DNA of 64,000 bases. It comes from Culex pipiens pallens (taxonomy: Eukaryota > Arthropoda > Insecta > Diptera > Culicidae). Within the stretch, counting starts at the first letter, position 1. The number at the start of each line of letters is the position of its first letter. Under the pieces are notes generated by a model. That model ran no database searches. It was given only the letters and a program-made list of their open reading frames with translations, and had not been told where the DNA came from. The stretch lies in NCBI RefSeq assembly GCF_016801865.2, contig NC_068938.1, forward strand, positions 26,649,117 to 26,713,116, read 5' to 3'. A program made the position numbers and the translations under genes. Below are positions 45,931 through 56,554 of this stretch, piece by piece.

Positions 45931-47559
45931 TGAAAAAAAAATGATTCATTCCCTAAAGTTGTTAAGCTTTGGTTTTTAATGTAGAATCGTAGTCTTAATG
46001 TTCTGTTAAATTTTTGATAAATGCATTATATTCAAGTTAAAGTTATTTTAAACCTAATTTATGGTATAATATGAAAATTTTCGATTTAAAAAATATTCAT
46101 CCCAGTCCATTCCGGAAAAAAATCTACCTTATATTTTCCTTGGACTTTCAAAATCGGACAATTATTGCCTTACAAAGAATATGAATTGATATAGTTAAAT
46201 TTTTGCTTATTTCTTTATTTTTCAAAAGTTGTTTATTGTCAATGTTTAAAATTGGAACAATCGTTAAATTTTCTTCCAAAACCATATTTTTAAAATGTCA
46301 AAATATAGTATAACAATTAAAAAGTTTAAAAAATCTTGTTTAGAATCTTTTAAAGATAAGCCAGAACTCGGGGAGAAAAGTTTTTGGAGATACATTTGAT
46401 CTGTATTAAATGCCAATCGATTAAAATTATTACATTGGACTGATAAGCTTATTTAATTGAAGTTTACTCTTTGATTAGCAATAGAACTTTGATGATATGA
46501 ACAGAGATCATGGGATGTGTTAATTATTATTATTTGGGAATTCTGAACAGAAATCAATTTCCGTTACAGGTTTTAAAAGCGATTTCTTCTAAAATTAAGT
46601 AATAAGCATCCAAAAGGGAACTTATCAAGCAGGTTTCTCTCAAAAGTTTTGACAAATAAGTTGAGTTGACATTACAGTAAAAATTTCCAATCCATTTCAA
46701 TAACTCATCATACCTACAACAACACCAAACAGTACAACCTACAGTCAATACTTCCGAAAGCAAATAATTACAATCAAAGAACGAGAGGATGACTTTTCGC
46801 TTCCCCGACGCCGGGTATGATGGAAAAGGCAAACATTTACCTGTCCATCAGCGTAATGATAACATTCGACAGCAGGTGCTGGCGAAAGCTTTGAAACGGT
46901 CGTAAAAACTGGTCAGCATTCAGCAGAAAAACATTTCAATTTCAAAAGTCCTCCCCATCAAATAGTGAAACACGGGAAATCCATATTTCGAAATTGCCTT
47001 TTTTCCCCTCACCTGGTAGTGCACTTCTCAATCCCAGGAAGCTGGGTGGAAACTGGGGAGGAACTTCAATTGAAACCGAATGAAAAGTAAACAAAAATAG
47101 GGAAAATATTCATTTCCCGAGTGGCCACCACCACCGCCAACGCGATCGGCTGGCCGTCATATTATGCAAATAAGAAGTCGTCGGTGGCAAGAAAAAGGAA
47201 TAAAGTAAAAACAAGCACACAGAACCACTCTCGCGCAATATTTTCATCAATCAATTTATCGACTAGATTAAATATAGGGTGAGCCACTGGAATTCCGGGG
47301 GTTGAGGTAGAAAGGGCGACTCTTCACAAGAAACTACTTTTAATTAACTCAACTCCCGCTGATGCTGTTTCCCGTGGACGTCACCGGAAGTGGCCGTGGG
47401 TTTCGCGTTTCGACTCGAGTGTTGTTTGATTTCCAGTCAGTGAGTTTCGCTTTTTTTTGCGCAGCTCAGTGAGGAGGAAATTAAGGGTTTTTAATTTTTC
47501 CGGTACACTTTGAACGAGGCAGCAGTATAGATACATTTTCGGGTTCAATAGAAAATTCG
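45931..47559. other. AT-rich spacer, then a more balanced block
   Basis: 46690-47540 is less AT-rich and free of repeats. On the minus strand GATGGACAG|GTAAAT near 46845 is a good donor, but the frame that would match the phase of the DIP exon contains a stop, so I do not annotate an exon. A 5' UTR exon is possible. Confidence 0.4.
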
Positions 47560-47939
47560 GGCCGTTGCAAATATTTTTCAAAGTTAATGTCGCCCCCTCA
47601 CACTTCCCTTTAAAACTAGACGGAAAATCAGGGGGTACATCGAATATTAAAAAAAAACATCAGAATTTTAAAGGAATTATAAGTTTAATCTACTGAAATT
47701 GACTTTAAATGCCGTTTTCAGCGTTGATTATTGTATTAAGCATGTTTTGGCTCATTTAAAAATATAAATTTTGTGAAATTCTGATGTACAGTAAGTATTT
47801 AATACCATGATTGCTAAACAACTGGATTAGTGTAAAATGCATTTACAAACATTATTTTAAATCCTCCCCCCGTTCAAAACTCACTCAGCTTTGGTAAGAG
47901 TCGAAGGACATAAACTTCAAAAAATATACGCAGCAGCCT
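47560..47939 (+). mobile_element. GGCCGTTGCAAATATTT MITE, diverged copy
   Basis: GGCCGTTGCAAATATTTTTC at 47560 is followed by AAAGTTAATGTCGCCCCC. The right end reads GGACATAAACTTCAAAAAAT and then ATACGCAGCAGCC, a decayed inverse of the left. The length is 380 bases. It is non-coding, and its body agrees in word order with 19150-19543. Confidence 0.75.
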
Positions 47940-48959
47940 ATCTGTCATTTTACTTCGGTTAAATGAAATAATGTTATTAAAATTTTATTTATTGTTAATT
48001 ATAGAGCATTTTGTTGATATGATTTAAACAAAACAAAAAGCAGATTTAAAAAAAACTTAATTTTATTATTTGATATTTAAATATAAAAAAATGCTTTTGT
48101 GTTACTTCAACTTTTTCCAGTTTTTTTTTGTGGATTTAAGTTTTGTTTTTTTTTATTAGCCTTAAACTTTGTTGCGACTTTTCCTTTGACCAAAGTAGCA
48201 ATTTTGCGTCATAGATTTGTCCATTTAAGTTTTTGACAGCAAAATCTTAGAATCATTGAAATTTGATTTTCAAATTTTGATGGATTGAAAGATTGGAGCT
48301 CTATTTGCTAAGAAACAGCAATTAAAAGGAAAATAAATTGGAAAAAAAATTTGGCTAGCACTGATTCGATTCCTTAGGCAAAATGAAGTGACTGTGAAAA
48401 TTTTGAGCGAAATCAGTTAAGGGGTTTTATCGCTGAAATTGGTGAACAAAAATCGTCACTAACTCGACACGAAAAACTCGGATTGTTTTGTGGTCAGCGA
48501 AAAAGTTGTTTATCATGAAATTTTAAATATGAATTTTTCACTTGACACTGATTCGACACATTTATCACCACCTTTTGGCAGAATTTTGAAATGTTTGCTT
48601 TTCCTCATGCATTTTTTTTTAATTTTCCAATACAAACTTTAACGATAAAACTTTATAAACATTTTCAAACTTACAGGTTTTATAATGGTTCTGAAAACCC
48701 TCATACGGCTTAAATAGGCTTTTATGGCCTACTTAAAACCTAAAATGCTACTAGGGAAAGCGACCCTTATACCTTAACCGATTTGGCTCAAAATTTGCAC
48801 AGTTACTTAGTTTTACCTGATGAATCGAGCCAGGGGGTATCTCTTACGATTTACCGTGTTTTTAAAGCTTCTTAATTTAAAAAATGGCAAAAATGCCAAA
48901 TTGATTTTTTTTTTGTTTTGAACAGATCGTTTTTTTGTGTTGATTTTTTTTTGTCTAAC
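47940..48959. other. AT-rich spacer, nothing firm
   Basis: AAGCGACCCTTATACCTTAA at about 48759 followed by CCGATTTGGCTCAAAATTTG looks like part of a dispersed repeat, but no partner is in the window. No coding signal. Confidence 0.4.
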
Positions 48960-50530
48960 TTTAAAAATTTATTTGAAAAAAATCTTTTCCATGTTAATGA
49001 AATTTTTTACAAATTGAACTTTGAAATGTCGTTTTAGATAAATTTTTCGGTACAAAGTAAATTTACAATCGGTTTTTAAAAAAATCGGAAAGATATATCA
49101 TGTTTAGAGCTAAAATCATATAAATAACCTATTTTACATAAGTTTCAAATCAAATTTCATTTATTTAAATTGACAAAAAAATAAATTAAAATCAATTTTG
49201 AAAACTAGATTTAAAAAACATTTGTTTTGATGCAAAAAGTTATACTTTAAATTTTGTTTTTAGATTTATTCAAGCAACAAGTTTGTTAAACCCTAGAACT
49301 CAAATATTTAGGCAATTGTTTTTTAGAAAAATAAGTATTTTTTTTAGAAAAATAGAAATTTCCATTTTTTTGTATTTTTTTACATTACAAACTGTTTTTG
49401 AAAACCATTCTTAATGATTTTTTTTCGAATATTATAAAGTAAAAAAATAAACTATGCTATAATGCCTTAATGTTACATGAAGAAAAAGACCAACACCTAG
49501 GTAAAACAGATCCAGCTCAATAAACTATTGCCGACGGTTTATTTTTTTTTTTTTTTTTTTTGATAGTTTTAAAGATATTTTTCAACCTGTTTTTATATGA
49601 AAAAGTTAACTAAAGCTATTATTTTTAAATGAAACATTAAATTTACAAATATTCTGTAAACTTACTTACTAACTAACTTTACTAATTAAATTTTAAATTG
49701 TCGTTTTAAATACACTTTCCGGTACATTGAAATAATGCAAAAAAAAGTATCTTTTTTTAAATAGGAACGATACAACTTATAGCTTAAATCATATAAATAG
49801 CCTATTTTTTATTAGTTTCAAATCAACTTCGATTTTTTTAGATTAACAAAAATATAAATTTAAATCAGTGTTGAAATTTAGAAAAAAATAACATCTATTT
49901 TGAGGCAATATAGTTTTGTTTTCAATTTTGTATTTATATATAATCAGGATAGTTGAACAAGTTAGTTAAACCCTTGAACTTAAATATTTAGATTTTTTTA
50001 AATAGAAGGTTCTTTTGAACCTGGTCTCCATTTATTTGATTCTTTTGTATTTTTTATGTTCTGAAACTGTTCTGAAAAAAACATTCTCAATGGAAAGATT
50101 TTCGAATATGTTTAATGCACCTTAGTAGAGTAGGTTATATTTACGTAACAAAACAAAATACCTTAACATTGTTTAAAAAAAAGCTAGAAGAAATCAAAAA
50201 GCAATTGCTCAACTGTCTCTATTTAAAAAAAAATCTTTATTGGTAATTTTCTTTAGGCTTCATAGATCTTTTTTTTCGTTCGTCTTCTTGGTTTGTATTA
50301 TATTTTCCTTAAAAATGTCAGAAGAAAATAATAAAACCATAAGTTATTTGCAAACTATTATTTAAAAAAACAATTAAAAAAAATGTAAATGGTTTAAATA
50401 ATTAAAAAAAATATATCATACAATTTTGCTATAATGTCGTGATGTTACATTAAGAAAAAAATAAACATCTAGTAAAATCAGATCTTGCTCAATAATCTTT
50501 TGCCAACGGGTATTGTTGAAAGTTAAAAAT
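48960..50530. repeat. Old direct duplication
   Basis: The run GTCGTTTTAGATAAATTTTTCGGTACA (about 49028) is echoed by GTCGTTTTAAATACACTTTCCGGTACA (about 49702). The following 250 bases stay in parallel (ATCATATAAATA(A/G)CCTATTTT; TTAAACCC(T)(A/T)GAACT). A second parallel pair is TGTTACATGAAGAAAAA at about 49471 and TGTTACATTAAGAAAAA at about 50444, followed by CTCAATAA(A/T)C. The offsets differ (about 674 and 973), so there has been an insertion or more than one duplication. It is non-coding. Confidence 0.65.
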
Positions 50531-50596
50531 ATATTTTACGATTTATTTTATTAGGCATATACAATTTCTCAGAATTGAATGATCATAGATATTATA

Positions 50597-51868
50597 CTGC
50601 CGCTCCAATCTAGTCCGTCCCATATGTATTTTTGTCAAAAATGAGATAAACTTCACATAAGTCTTGTTTTTACATGTAATTTTAGCCTATTGAATGAACA
50701 GGCAATGTTTGTTTCAAAAATTCCAAAATAAATATGACTTTCGTGCTGTCCCATATGCAAAATAAAGGCAAGTCAGTTCCTAATATAGAAATGTCTCGCA
50801 AATCGTTTGAGTGGATGCAGAATTGTTTAAATTTTACAGAGTATGTCTTTATGAATACGTAAAGCATAAAAATGTCATTATCGGTTCACTGCCCATGTTC
50901 GCATAAATGTCCCATATGCAAAAACAGCAAGCTGAGAAAAACGCATTTAAAGTTTGTCCCATACATAAGGCTACGTGTTAAGTTTTCGCGAAAAAACTGG
51001 ATTTCCTCCTGATTTCTAGAACAAAGTACTGGATGTTATAGGCTCTTTTGAAAGAGCACACAATTTTGAACAAAACTGTATCAATAACTCAAAATCGATG
51101 AAAATGCATATGGGACATTTATGCGATCAGGGGCAGTTCATTTCTGAAGAAATATTTGAATATTGAAAACGTAATAATCCACACCTTTATTGCTTTTTTC
51201 CTTCTTCAAGGGAAAACCACGAATAGAAAAAATAAAATGCATGCCGTTATGGCTAATATCTACACCATACAATTAGTTCTATTTTGTCTTGAATGAATAG
51301 GCTTGATCCGGGTTCTGGAAAAGATTCCACCTCCGAAAAGCGGATTTTTTTAAAATTAATTTCTACGGTTAAGCAGTTGAGATTTGCATTCATATGTCAT
51401 TTGCCTCTGTATTTCTTAAATTTCTGGTGTCGTTGCTGATCATATTTTTTGTATCTTGGAATCCTATAAAAATCTGAAATAAACAAATTTGTATCATTTG
51501 GTGACCATTAATTACTTGGAAAACTTCCAAAACAAACCTGGAAATGACAGTTGAATCAGGATGAACCTCGGGTGTAAATGTTCAAGCCTACCTTGATACC
51601 ATGACTGACCTCCCTTTATTTATGGATAAATAAAGTCAAGTCGGTCTCTTGTTGAAAATTTCACAAATTTACAATCAAATTGTTAATTTTTTAAACAAAA
51701 TTTATGATAGTGCTGTTTTTTAGACTGATATCGAAATAACTGTATAAAAAATTATATAGAAAATTTTGGTTTAGAATGAGAAAAATGGTGAAACTTTTTT
51801 TGGGCTTCTCACAGCGTTATCTCAGCACTCACTTTTTACATATTGGACGGACAAGATTAGAGCGGCAG
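50597..51868. mobile_element. DNA transposon remnant with CTGCCGCTC ends
   Basis: The left end CTGCCGCTCCAATCTAGTCC is mirrored by the right end GGACAAGATTAGAGCGGCAG, a 20-base inverted repeat with two mismatches, and the match continues (GTCCCATATG / CATATTGGAC). TATA flanks both sides (50593-50596 and 51869-51872), read as a TA or TATA duplication. At 1272 bases it is longer than a usual MITE, but no transposase domain is visible in any frame. The word TCCCATATG recurs several times inside. It interrupts the duplicated region 48960-51990. Confidence 0.85.
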
Positions 51869-52088
51869 TATAGATATTTTTTGGAAAAAAGTTAACTATA
51901 GCTCTTATTTTGAAATAAAACATTTAATTTTCAAATATTTTGCATAAAATCATACTTAAAAAGGCATTTAAAAATCCTTGTTCCTCAAAAAATAATAAAT
52001 TTAGGTTAAAAAAATCATTTGAGCCAGGGTTAATTGTCAACAACCATCTGAGAGGAAAATGTGCACGTACTTGTTGGAAAAATATACA

Positions 52089-52293
52089 ATGCTATCCCGT
52101 TTTTGGCAACACAAATTTTTCAAACATTTCTGCTTGCCAAAAATCAACGTCAATTTGTCATTATTATGTGAAGTTTAAGATTGGGTTTCGAACAACAATT
52201 TAGAGGAAAAATTCACTAAGACTCATTTGTCAGTAATTTTTGACGAGAGGATATTTGTCGAAAAGACGTGTTGCGAAAAACGGGATGGCACTG
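52089..52293. mobile_element. Small inverted-repeat element with ATCCCGTTTTT ends
   Basis: GCTATCCCGTTTTTGGCAAC at 52091 is mirrored by GTTGCGAAAAACGGGATGGC ending at 52289. The body of about 200 bases has no coding character. No certain duplication is visible. Confidence 0.6.
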
Positions 52294-53678
52294 TGAAGTG
52301 ATTTTCGATTTCAGATTCATTCATTAAAAATAAATTCACCTGTCAAAAAAATAAGTCGATTTTGGGGCTCGATCTAACGATCTAACCATTGGCATATGAA
52401 ATCTGTGCTTTTTGCAGAATCTGATAAAGTGAATAAAAAAAATATGGAATTGACGCTTTTACATACAATAAGTTCAAACATGTGTTATGAAAGCACATCG
52501 ATGACGATTTTTTTATTTGTGTATTTAAGTTAGATTCATCGAGTGCACCCTGCACAATCATATAAAAAATCACTTCAAAATCAACGATAAATCACGTCTC
52601 ACAACTGCTTGCTGGTCCATTTTCTTCAGCCCGTTCCATCTATAAATCAAAAGATTACCAGCAAAGCTCCTCCCCCTAACCAAGACTCACCCTGTCCATC
52701 CATTCATCCATCAGAGAAAAAGCTCACTCCTCCCCGACCCAGCCCAAGTCGTTCCAGTTATCACTCCATCATCGGCTTCTGCCCCCGGATAGAAAGCTCG
52801 GCTGCTGCTGCTGTGCCAACACGGAGCTGTCAGATTTCGTCTTGCACTTGTCAGCTTACAACGAAACGTTTCGTTCCGTCCGAGCGTTACAGTCCGGTTG
52901 GTTTATTTTTAACGTGTGCACTCTTCTTGCAGTTTTTCAGGGGAAAATCCGGGGGGGAAACCCGGCCCCGGAAAGACGATCTCCGCCAGCGAGGAACGGC
53001 GTCTTGAATAAAAGATTACTTTCTTTCGTCCGGGGTTTCACGGGTAGGGGATGTTGGGGTAAATTTAGTTTAATTTTTAGAAAAATTAGAAACATTTTTT
53101 TAATAAAACAAGATTAAACTTTTTATCAAAATTAAGTTTCTTCTGAAAATCACTTGCATACTAAATTTCACCCAACTTCCCCTAAATTTTCCTGCATCCA
53201 GAACAAGCTGCCCTACTTCAACTGTCGTCGTTGGCTGCTGGTTCTAGGTTGGCTTGGAAAGCTGCCACCACCGGCCGGTCCCTGCCCTTAATAACACTTT
53301 GCTCATAAATTTTAAGCATGCACCTCAAGATTCGTCGCCGTCGTCCTGGACAATTTTCGCTGAAAGTCTTCATTACGGGTCCCTTGGGTGCATCCCTTGG
53401 CTACTTTTGGCCGGGATAGGGCCACTCAGCGTTTTGCCTTTCTTTTTTCTTTGGTAAATGGTGCCACTAAGTCGCCGTAATCGAAGTGCTGCGCCATCTT
53501 TTGAAGGAGGTACCTTCTTGTATGTTAAGATGAGGGAAGACATGCTGATGAATATTTCTATCTCTTTTTTTTTTAGTAAGTCAGGAGGTAGTGTTGACAG
53601 ATTGTTTAGTTAGCAAGAACATGGATGGTTGAAACTAATTTGGACTAATTTTAAATATTTAGGAAATAAATGAAACAA
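52294..53678. other. Spacer downstream of the cuticular gene, no gene supported
   Basis: 52600-53450 is the least AT-rich part of the area. A plus-strand frame of 132 codons (52609-53007) is proline/serine-rich without recognisable domain. A promoter or untranslated exon is possible; nothing in the sequence decides it. Confidence 0.4.
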
Positions 53679-53684
53679 TTTATT
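53679..53684 (-). promoter_or_regulatory. Poly(A) signal of the cuticular protein gene
   Basis: AATAAA on the minus strand starts 31 bases after the stop codon of the cuticular gene, giving a very short 3' UTR, as is common for insect cuticle genes. Confidence 0.75.
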
Positions 53685-53715
53685 CCTTCATCTACTTGAA
53701 ACCTCCCTCTCCTCT

Positions 53716-54240
53716 TCAAAACAGTCCCCAGTGCTTCTTCTGGTGGTGCTCCTTGATGTGCACCGTCACCGGGACATGCTTCTCCACGAACACCGGCTTC
53801 TGGACATACACTGGAACGGGCTTCTCAATGTGAACTGCGTACGGCTTGGGCACTTCGATGTACTCCTTGTGGACAACCGGGACCTTCACCTCGACCGGGT
53901 ACGGAACGGGACGATCCACGTGGACGGCGACCTTCTTCTCGACGTACACGGGGACGTTCTTCTCCACCACCACCGGGACCTTTTTGACGACCTCGACCGG
54001 GTATGGCACCTTCACTGGAACGGCCACGTGCTTCTCGACCTCCACCGGGTACGGCACGGCCACGTTCTTGGTGATGATCTCCTTGTGGTGGTACTCGTGA
54101 TGGTCGTTGAATCCGTTGAATCCGTCAAATCCGTGATGGTGATCGTCCAGCTCCCACAGACCTCGTTTGTCCTTCTTGGAGGAGTCGTCGACTGCCGCGC
54201 AGGAAGCGATGGCCAGGGCCATGGACAACACAATGAACGC
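53716..54240 (-). CDS. Cuticular protein, Pro/Val-rich low-complexity type (CPLCP-like), exon 2
   Basis: Exon 2 carries residues 3-176 and the stop of a 176-residue secreted protein; exon 1 (54296-54301) gives the first two. Residues 1-18 (MKAFIVLSMALAIASCAA) form a signal peptide. A charged and His-rich linker (19-61) with HHH, GFDGFNGFN and HHEYHH follows. Residues 62-162 are repeats rich in PV and VEK, with PYPVEV three times (65-70, 81-86, 115-120). The tail is HIKEHHQKKHWGLF. There is no RR chitin-binding domain, so binding to chitin is unproven. High density of PV and PY is the hallmark of mosquito CPLCP structural cuticle proteins. Role: extracellular cuticle matrix. The acceptor TTTTCCTCAG precedes GCG. 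Codon use is G+C-rich at third positions, unlike the surrounding DNA, supporting a functional gene. Confidence 0.93.
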   Translation of the reverse strand, partial: AFIVLSMALAIASCAAVDDSSKKDKRGLWELDDHHHGFDGFNGFNDHHEYHHKEIITKNVAVPYPVEVEKHVAVPVKVPYPVEVVKKVPVVVEKNVPVYVEKKVAVHVDRPVPYPVEVKVPVVHKEYIEVPKPYAVHIEKPVPVYVQKPVFVEKHVPVTVHIKEHHQKKHWGLF

Positions 54241-54295
54241 CTGAGGAAAATCACAATTTATTATTTTGAACAAATATCAAGCAACTCTCACAAAC
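54241..54295 (-). other. Intron of the cuticular protein gene
   Basis: A 55-base intron begins GTTTGTGAG and ends TTTTCCTCAG on the minus strand. It interrupts the signal peptide after the second codon, a placement typical of insect cuticle genes. Translating through it without splicing would give an alternative start (MFKIINCDFPQ) that spoils the signal peptide, so the spliced form is preferred. Confidence 0.88.
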
Positions 54296-54301
54296 CTTCA
54301 T
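54296..54301 (-). CDS. Cuticular protein gene, exon 1 (start codon and Lys)
   Basis: ATGAAG directly before the GTTTGT donor. The Met-Lys start joined to AFIVLSMALA gives a standard signal peptide. The upstream context TTTTCAACATGA fits an insect start (A at -3). The 5' UTR would be about 85 bases from the predicted start site. Confidence 0.88.
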
Positions 54302-54412
54302 GTTGAAAAGCCGTTGACAGACGATTTGAGCTGCGCTCCAGTGATTTTCGGACCGAACTGAGCCGATTTGATGACCACAAGCCAATGATGATGATCTGGG
54401 CGGACGGAGCTG

Positions 54413-54420
54413 ATTTTATA
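54413..54420 (-). promoter_or_regulatory. TATA box of the cuticular protein gene
   Basis: TATAAAAT on the minus strand. About 34 bases downstream TCATT at 54384-54388 can act as an initiator, placing the transcript start near 54386. An AACTGA/TCAGTT initiator-like word at 54356-54361 is too far from the TATA box to be the main start. TATA-containing promoters are usual for stage-specific cuticle genes. Confidence 0.75.
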
Positions 54421-55451
54421 CGATTTCGGATTTTTGGACTTGGTCAAAGCGTCTTAATTGGTTGCACTTGCTTTTGCAGTGAGTTTTTCGCTTTTGAATT
54501 CAACCTTGGTTGCACAATTTTTTGTTAAGGCCAATGACAAATTTCTCCATTGCAATCCTCGGAAAGACTGACCAAGGCAATTTTTGTATAACTGAACTGA
54601 TTTTTTAGTCTGAACTGATTGTTGGATTTGCGTTGGACAGAGTTTTACAAGAAAATTATGACTTCAAATTCCAGCGAAACATTTAAACTCCTACAAAAAA
54701 TGAAAAAGTACTGATGCAATCGTTAAATACTCTTAATAATCAGTTCCTGAAAAAATAGTTTTTTTCACTGTGATCTCGATAAATGTCAACTTTCAACTCG
54801 CGATTTATCGGAAACTTTTGGTTTGATTTTCAATGTTTAATTTCTAATTAAATTTTAAAAAAATACTTTTTGAACGGGCTTAAAATGTTTACTTTAGTCA
54901 TTTTAAACTGCTTTCGAAAATTTCGAAACCCTTATTATAGAAAGAAGAAGAAAAATTTACAAATTTGTTAAAAAGAAGAATAAATTACGAAATTTTCTCA
55001 ACCAAAAAAAAAATCTGCTCTTGTTTTGAAAAATCTCGTTACTGACGGCATGTATAACATTCAAGCGAAGAAACAGTACTTTTTCTTTGAAAATTGAATT
55101 CAAACTGTGTTTTCCGGAACTGTAAAAAAAATTAACCGGTTTAACCGTTGCAAAACTTGAATTTTTCAGCACTCGTCACATGTTTGCAACTTGTTTGATT
55201 AATGTACGACTCCTTCTGAATTAAATTTAAATATGCTTTTTTCAAAAGGCAATTTTGCTCACATCTCTTCAATTTTATCCGGCTTTTTTTCAAATCGATT
55301 AATATACTGATAAATTTAAAAATCGTTAAAACGTTCTACCTCTTCTAACTACAGTCTAACCATAACCAAATTTTCGCGTGAGAAAAATAAAATTTCAAAC
55401 CTTTTTAACATTTCGAGCTATTTCATCATTTCTTTATTGAAAAAATAAAAA
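54421..55451. other. Upstream region of the cuticular gene and AT-rich spacer
   Basis: The first few hundred bases should hold stage-specific control sites, but none can be named with confidence. The rest is AT-rich without coding signal. Confidence 0.4.
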
Positions 55452-55800
55452 TGGGTAATTCAACGCCAACTAACACAATATATACAAACCCCAAATTTTT
55501 ATTTTTGTACTTTTTTAAAAAATAACCCTATTAAAAAAAACACTAACAAATGGAAAATTTTGTTCAAAATTAAAAAAAACCCTTCTGGACTATTTCACAT
55601 TTAAAAAGTACATAAAATTTCCCATGAAATGACATGACTCACGATTTTTTAAAGTTCAGTAATGAGAAATGGTGGCAATTTGAAAACTATTTTTTAAGTT
55701 ATTTTTTCGAAATTTGGAGTGCGCTATTAAATTGGGCGTTTGAAACCAAATTTCTATCTCTTCACGGTTTCGAGCTACAAATCACTGAACTACGTGTCTT
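55452..55800 (+). repeat. Decayed single arm of the element A family
   Basis: GGGTAATTCAACGCC at 55453 resembles the end of element A. The segment ATTGGGCGTTTGAAACCAAATTTCTATCTCTTCACGGTTTC (about 55732-55772) is parallel to 8762-8830 of the right arm of A, and ATGACATGACTC is also shared. Inverted partner sequence was not found, so it is a one-arm relic. Confidence 0.55.
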
Positions 55801-56554
55801 AGTTAAAATCTAGAAAAATGAGAAAAAGATTGATTTTGTGTCTTCGGCAAATTTGTAGATGTTGATCAAGACTATTCAGAAAAAAATAGTTAGAGATAGT
55901 TTTCATGACTGTCCATTCCCAATTTTTTTTAAAGTTCAGGAAATTTCCTACAATTTCGTACAATGAAGGGTTGTTTGGATGAGACTTAAATTTTCTTGTT
56001 TCTTTTTCTTTTGTCTGCTATATCTCAGCATTATGTGGTTTAATCTTCAATGTTTCTCAGGCAAAATTGTAGGAAATTTACTGAACTCTTTGAAAAAATA
56101 GATAGGAATAAAACAATCATGAACACAAATTGGAAAAATAAAAATCCGGAATTAATCGGACAACATTCAATTATTAATGGCTTAATTTTGAATGCGGTGC
56201 ACTCTATCAAAAAAAAAAAAAAGTGTAGTAATTTTCGATTGCAAATTATATTTTACATAAAAAAAGCAAGGTCAAACAATTTTAAGTACAAGATTTCATA
56301 TTTTTTTAAACACTATTTTAAAAAACCCGATTTAATATCACCAGAGGTGAAATAGAGCCTTTCTTACAAAATGAGGAAACTCCGACAAATATATTGGCGC
56401 AATTAATTTTTCAGAAACATAATGATACCACCCAGTAAGAATTTGACCTAAAGCATCGAATCTTTTTAGGCTAAACCTCGAATGCCATTTTTTTTTAATT
56501 TCAGAGGCACATTATGCGTATCAAGATAATTAAATTCAATTAAGAAAAACATAT
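55801..56554. other. AT-rich DNA with foldback-family words, no gene
   Basis: TGTGTCTTCGGCAAATTTGTAG and GTTGTTTGGATGAGACTTAAATTTTC near 55840-56000 echo the arms of element F, so part is a decayed member of that family. The 101-codon frame at 56050-56355 is an AT-rich accident. Confidence 0.4.

Noticed and set aside
46842..46940. Possible upstream DIP exon with donor GATGGACAG|GTAAAT on the minus strand
   Set aside because: The frame giving the required phase contains a stop codon, and no signal peptide is encoded. A non-coding exon remains possible but unsupported.
53731..54306. 191-codon plus-strand frame opposite the cuticular gene
   Set aside because: Antisense shadow of the repetitive cuticular coding sequence, rich in Leu, Asp and His as expected from its complement.
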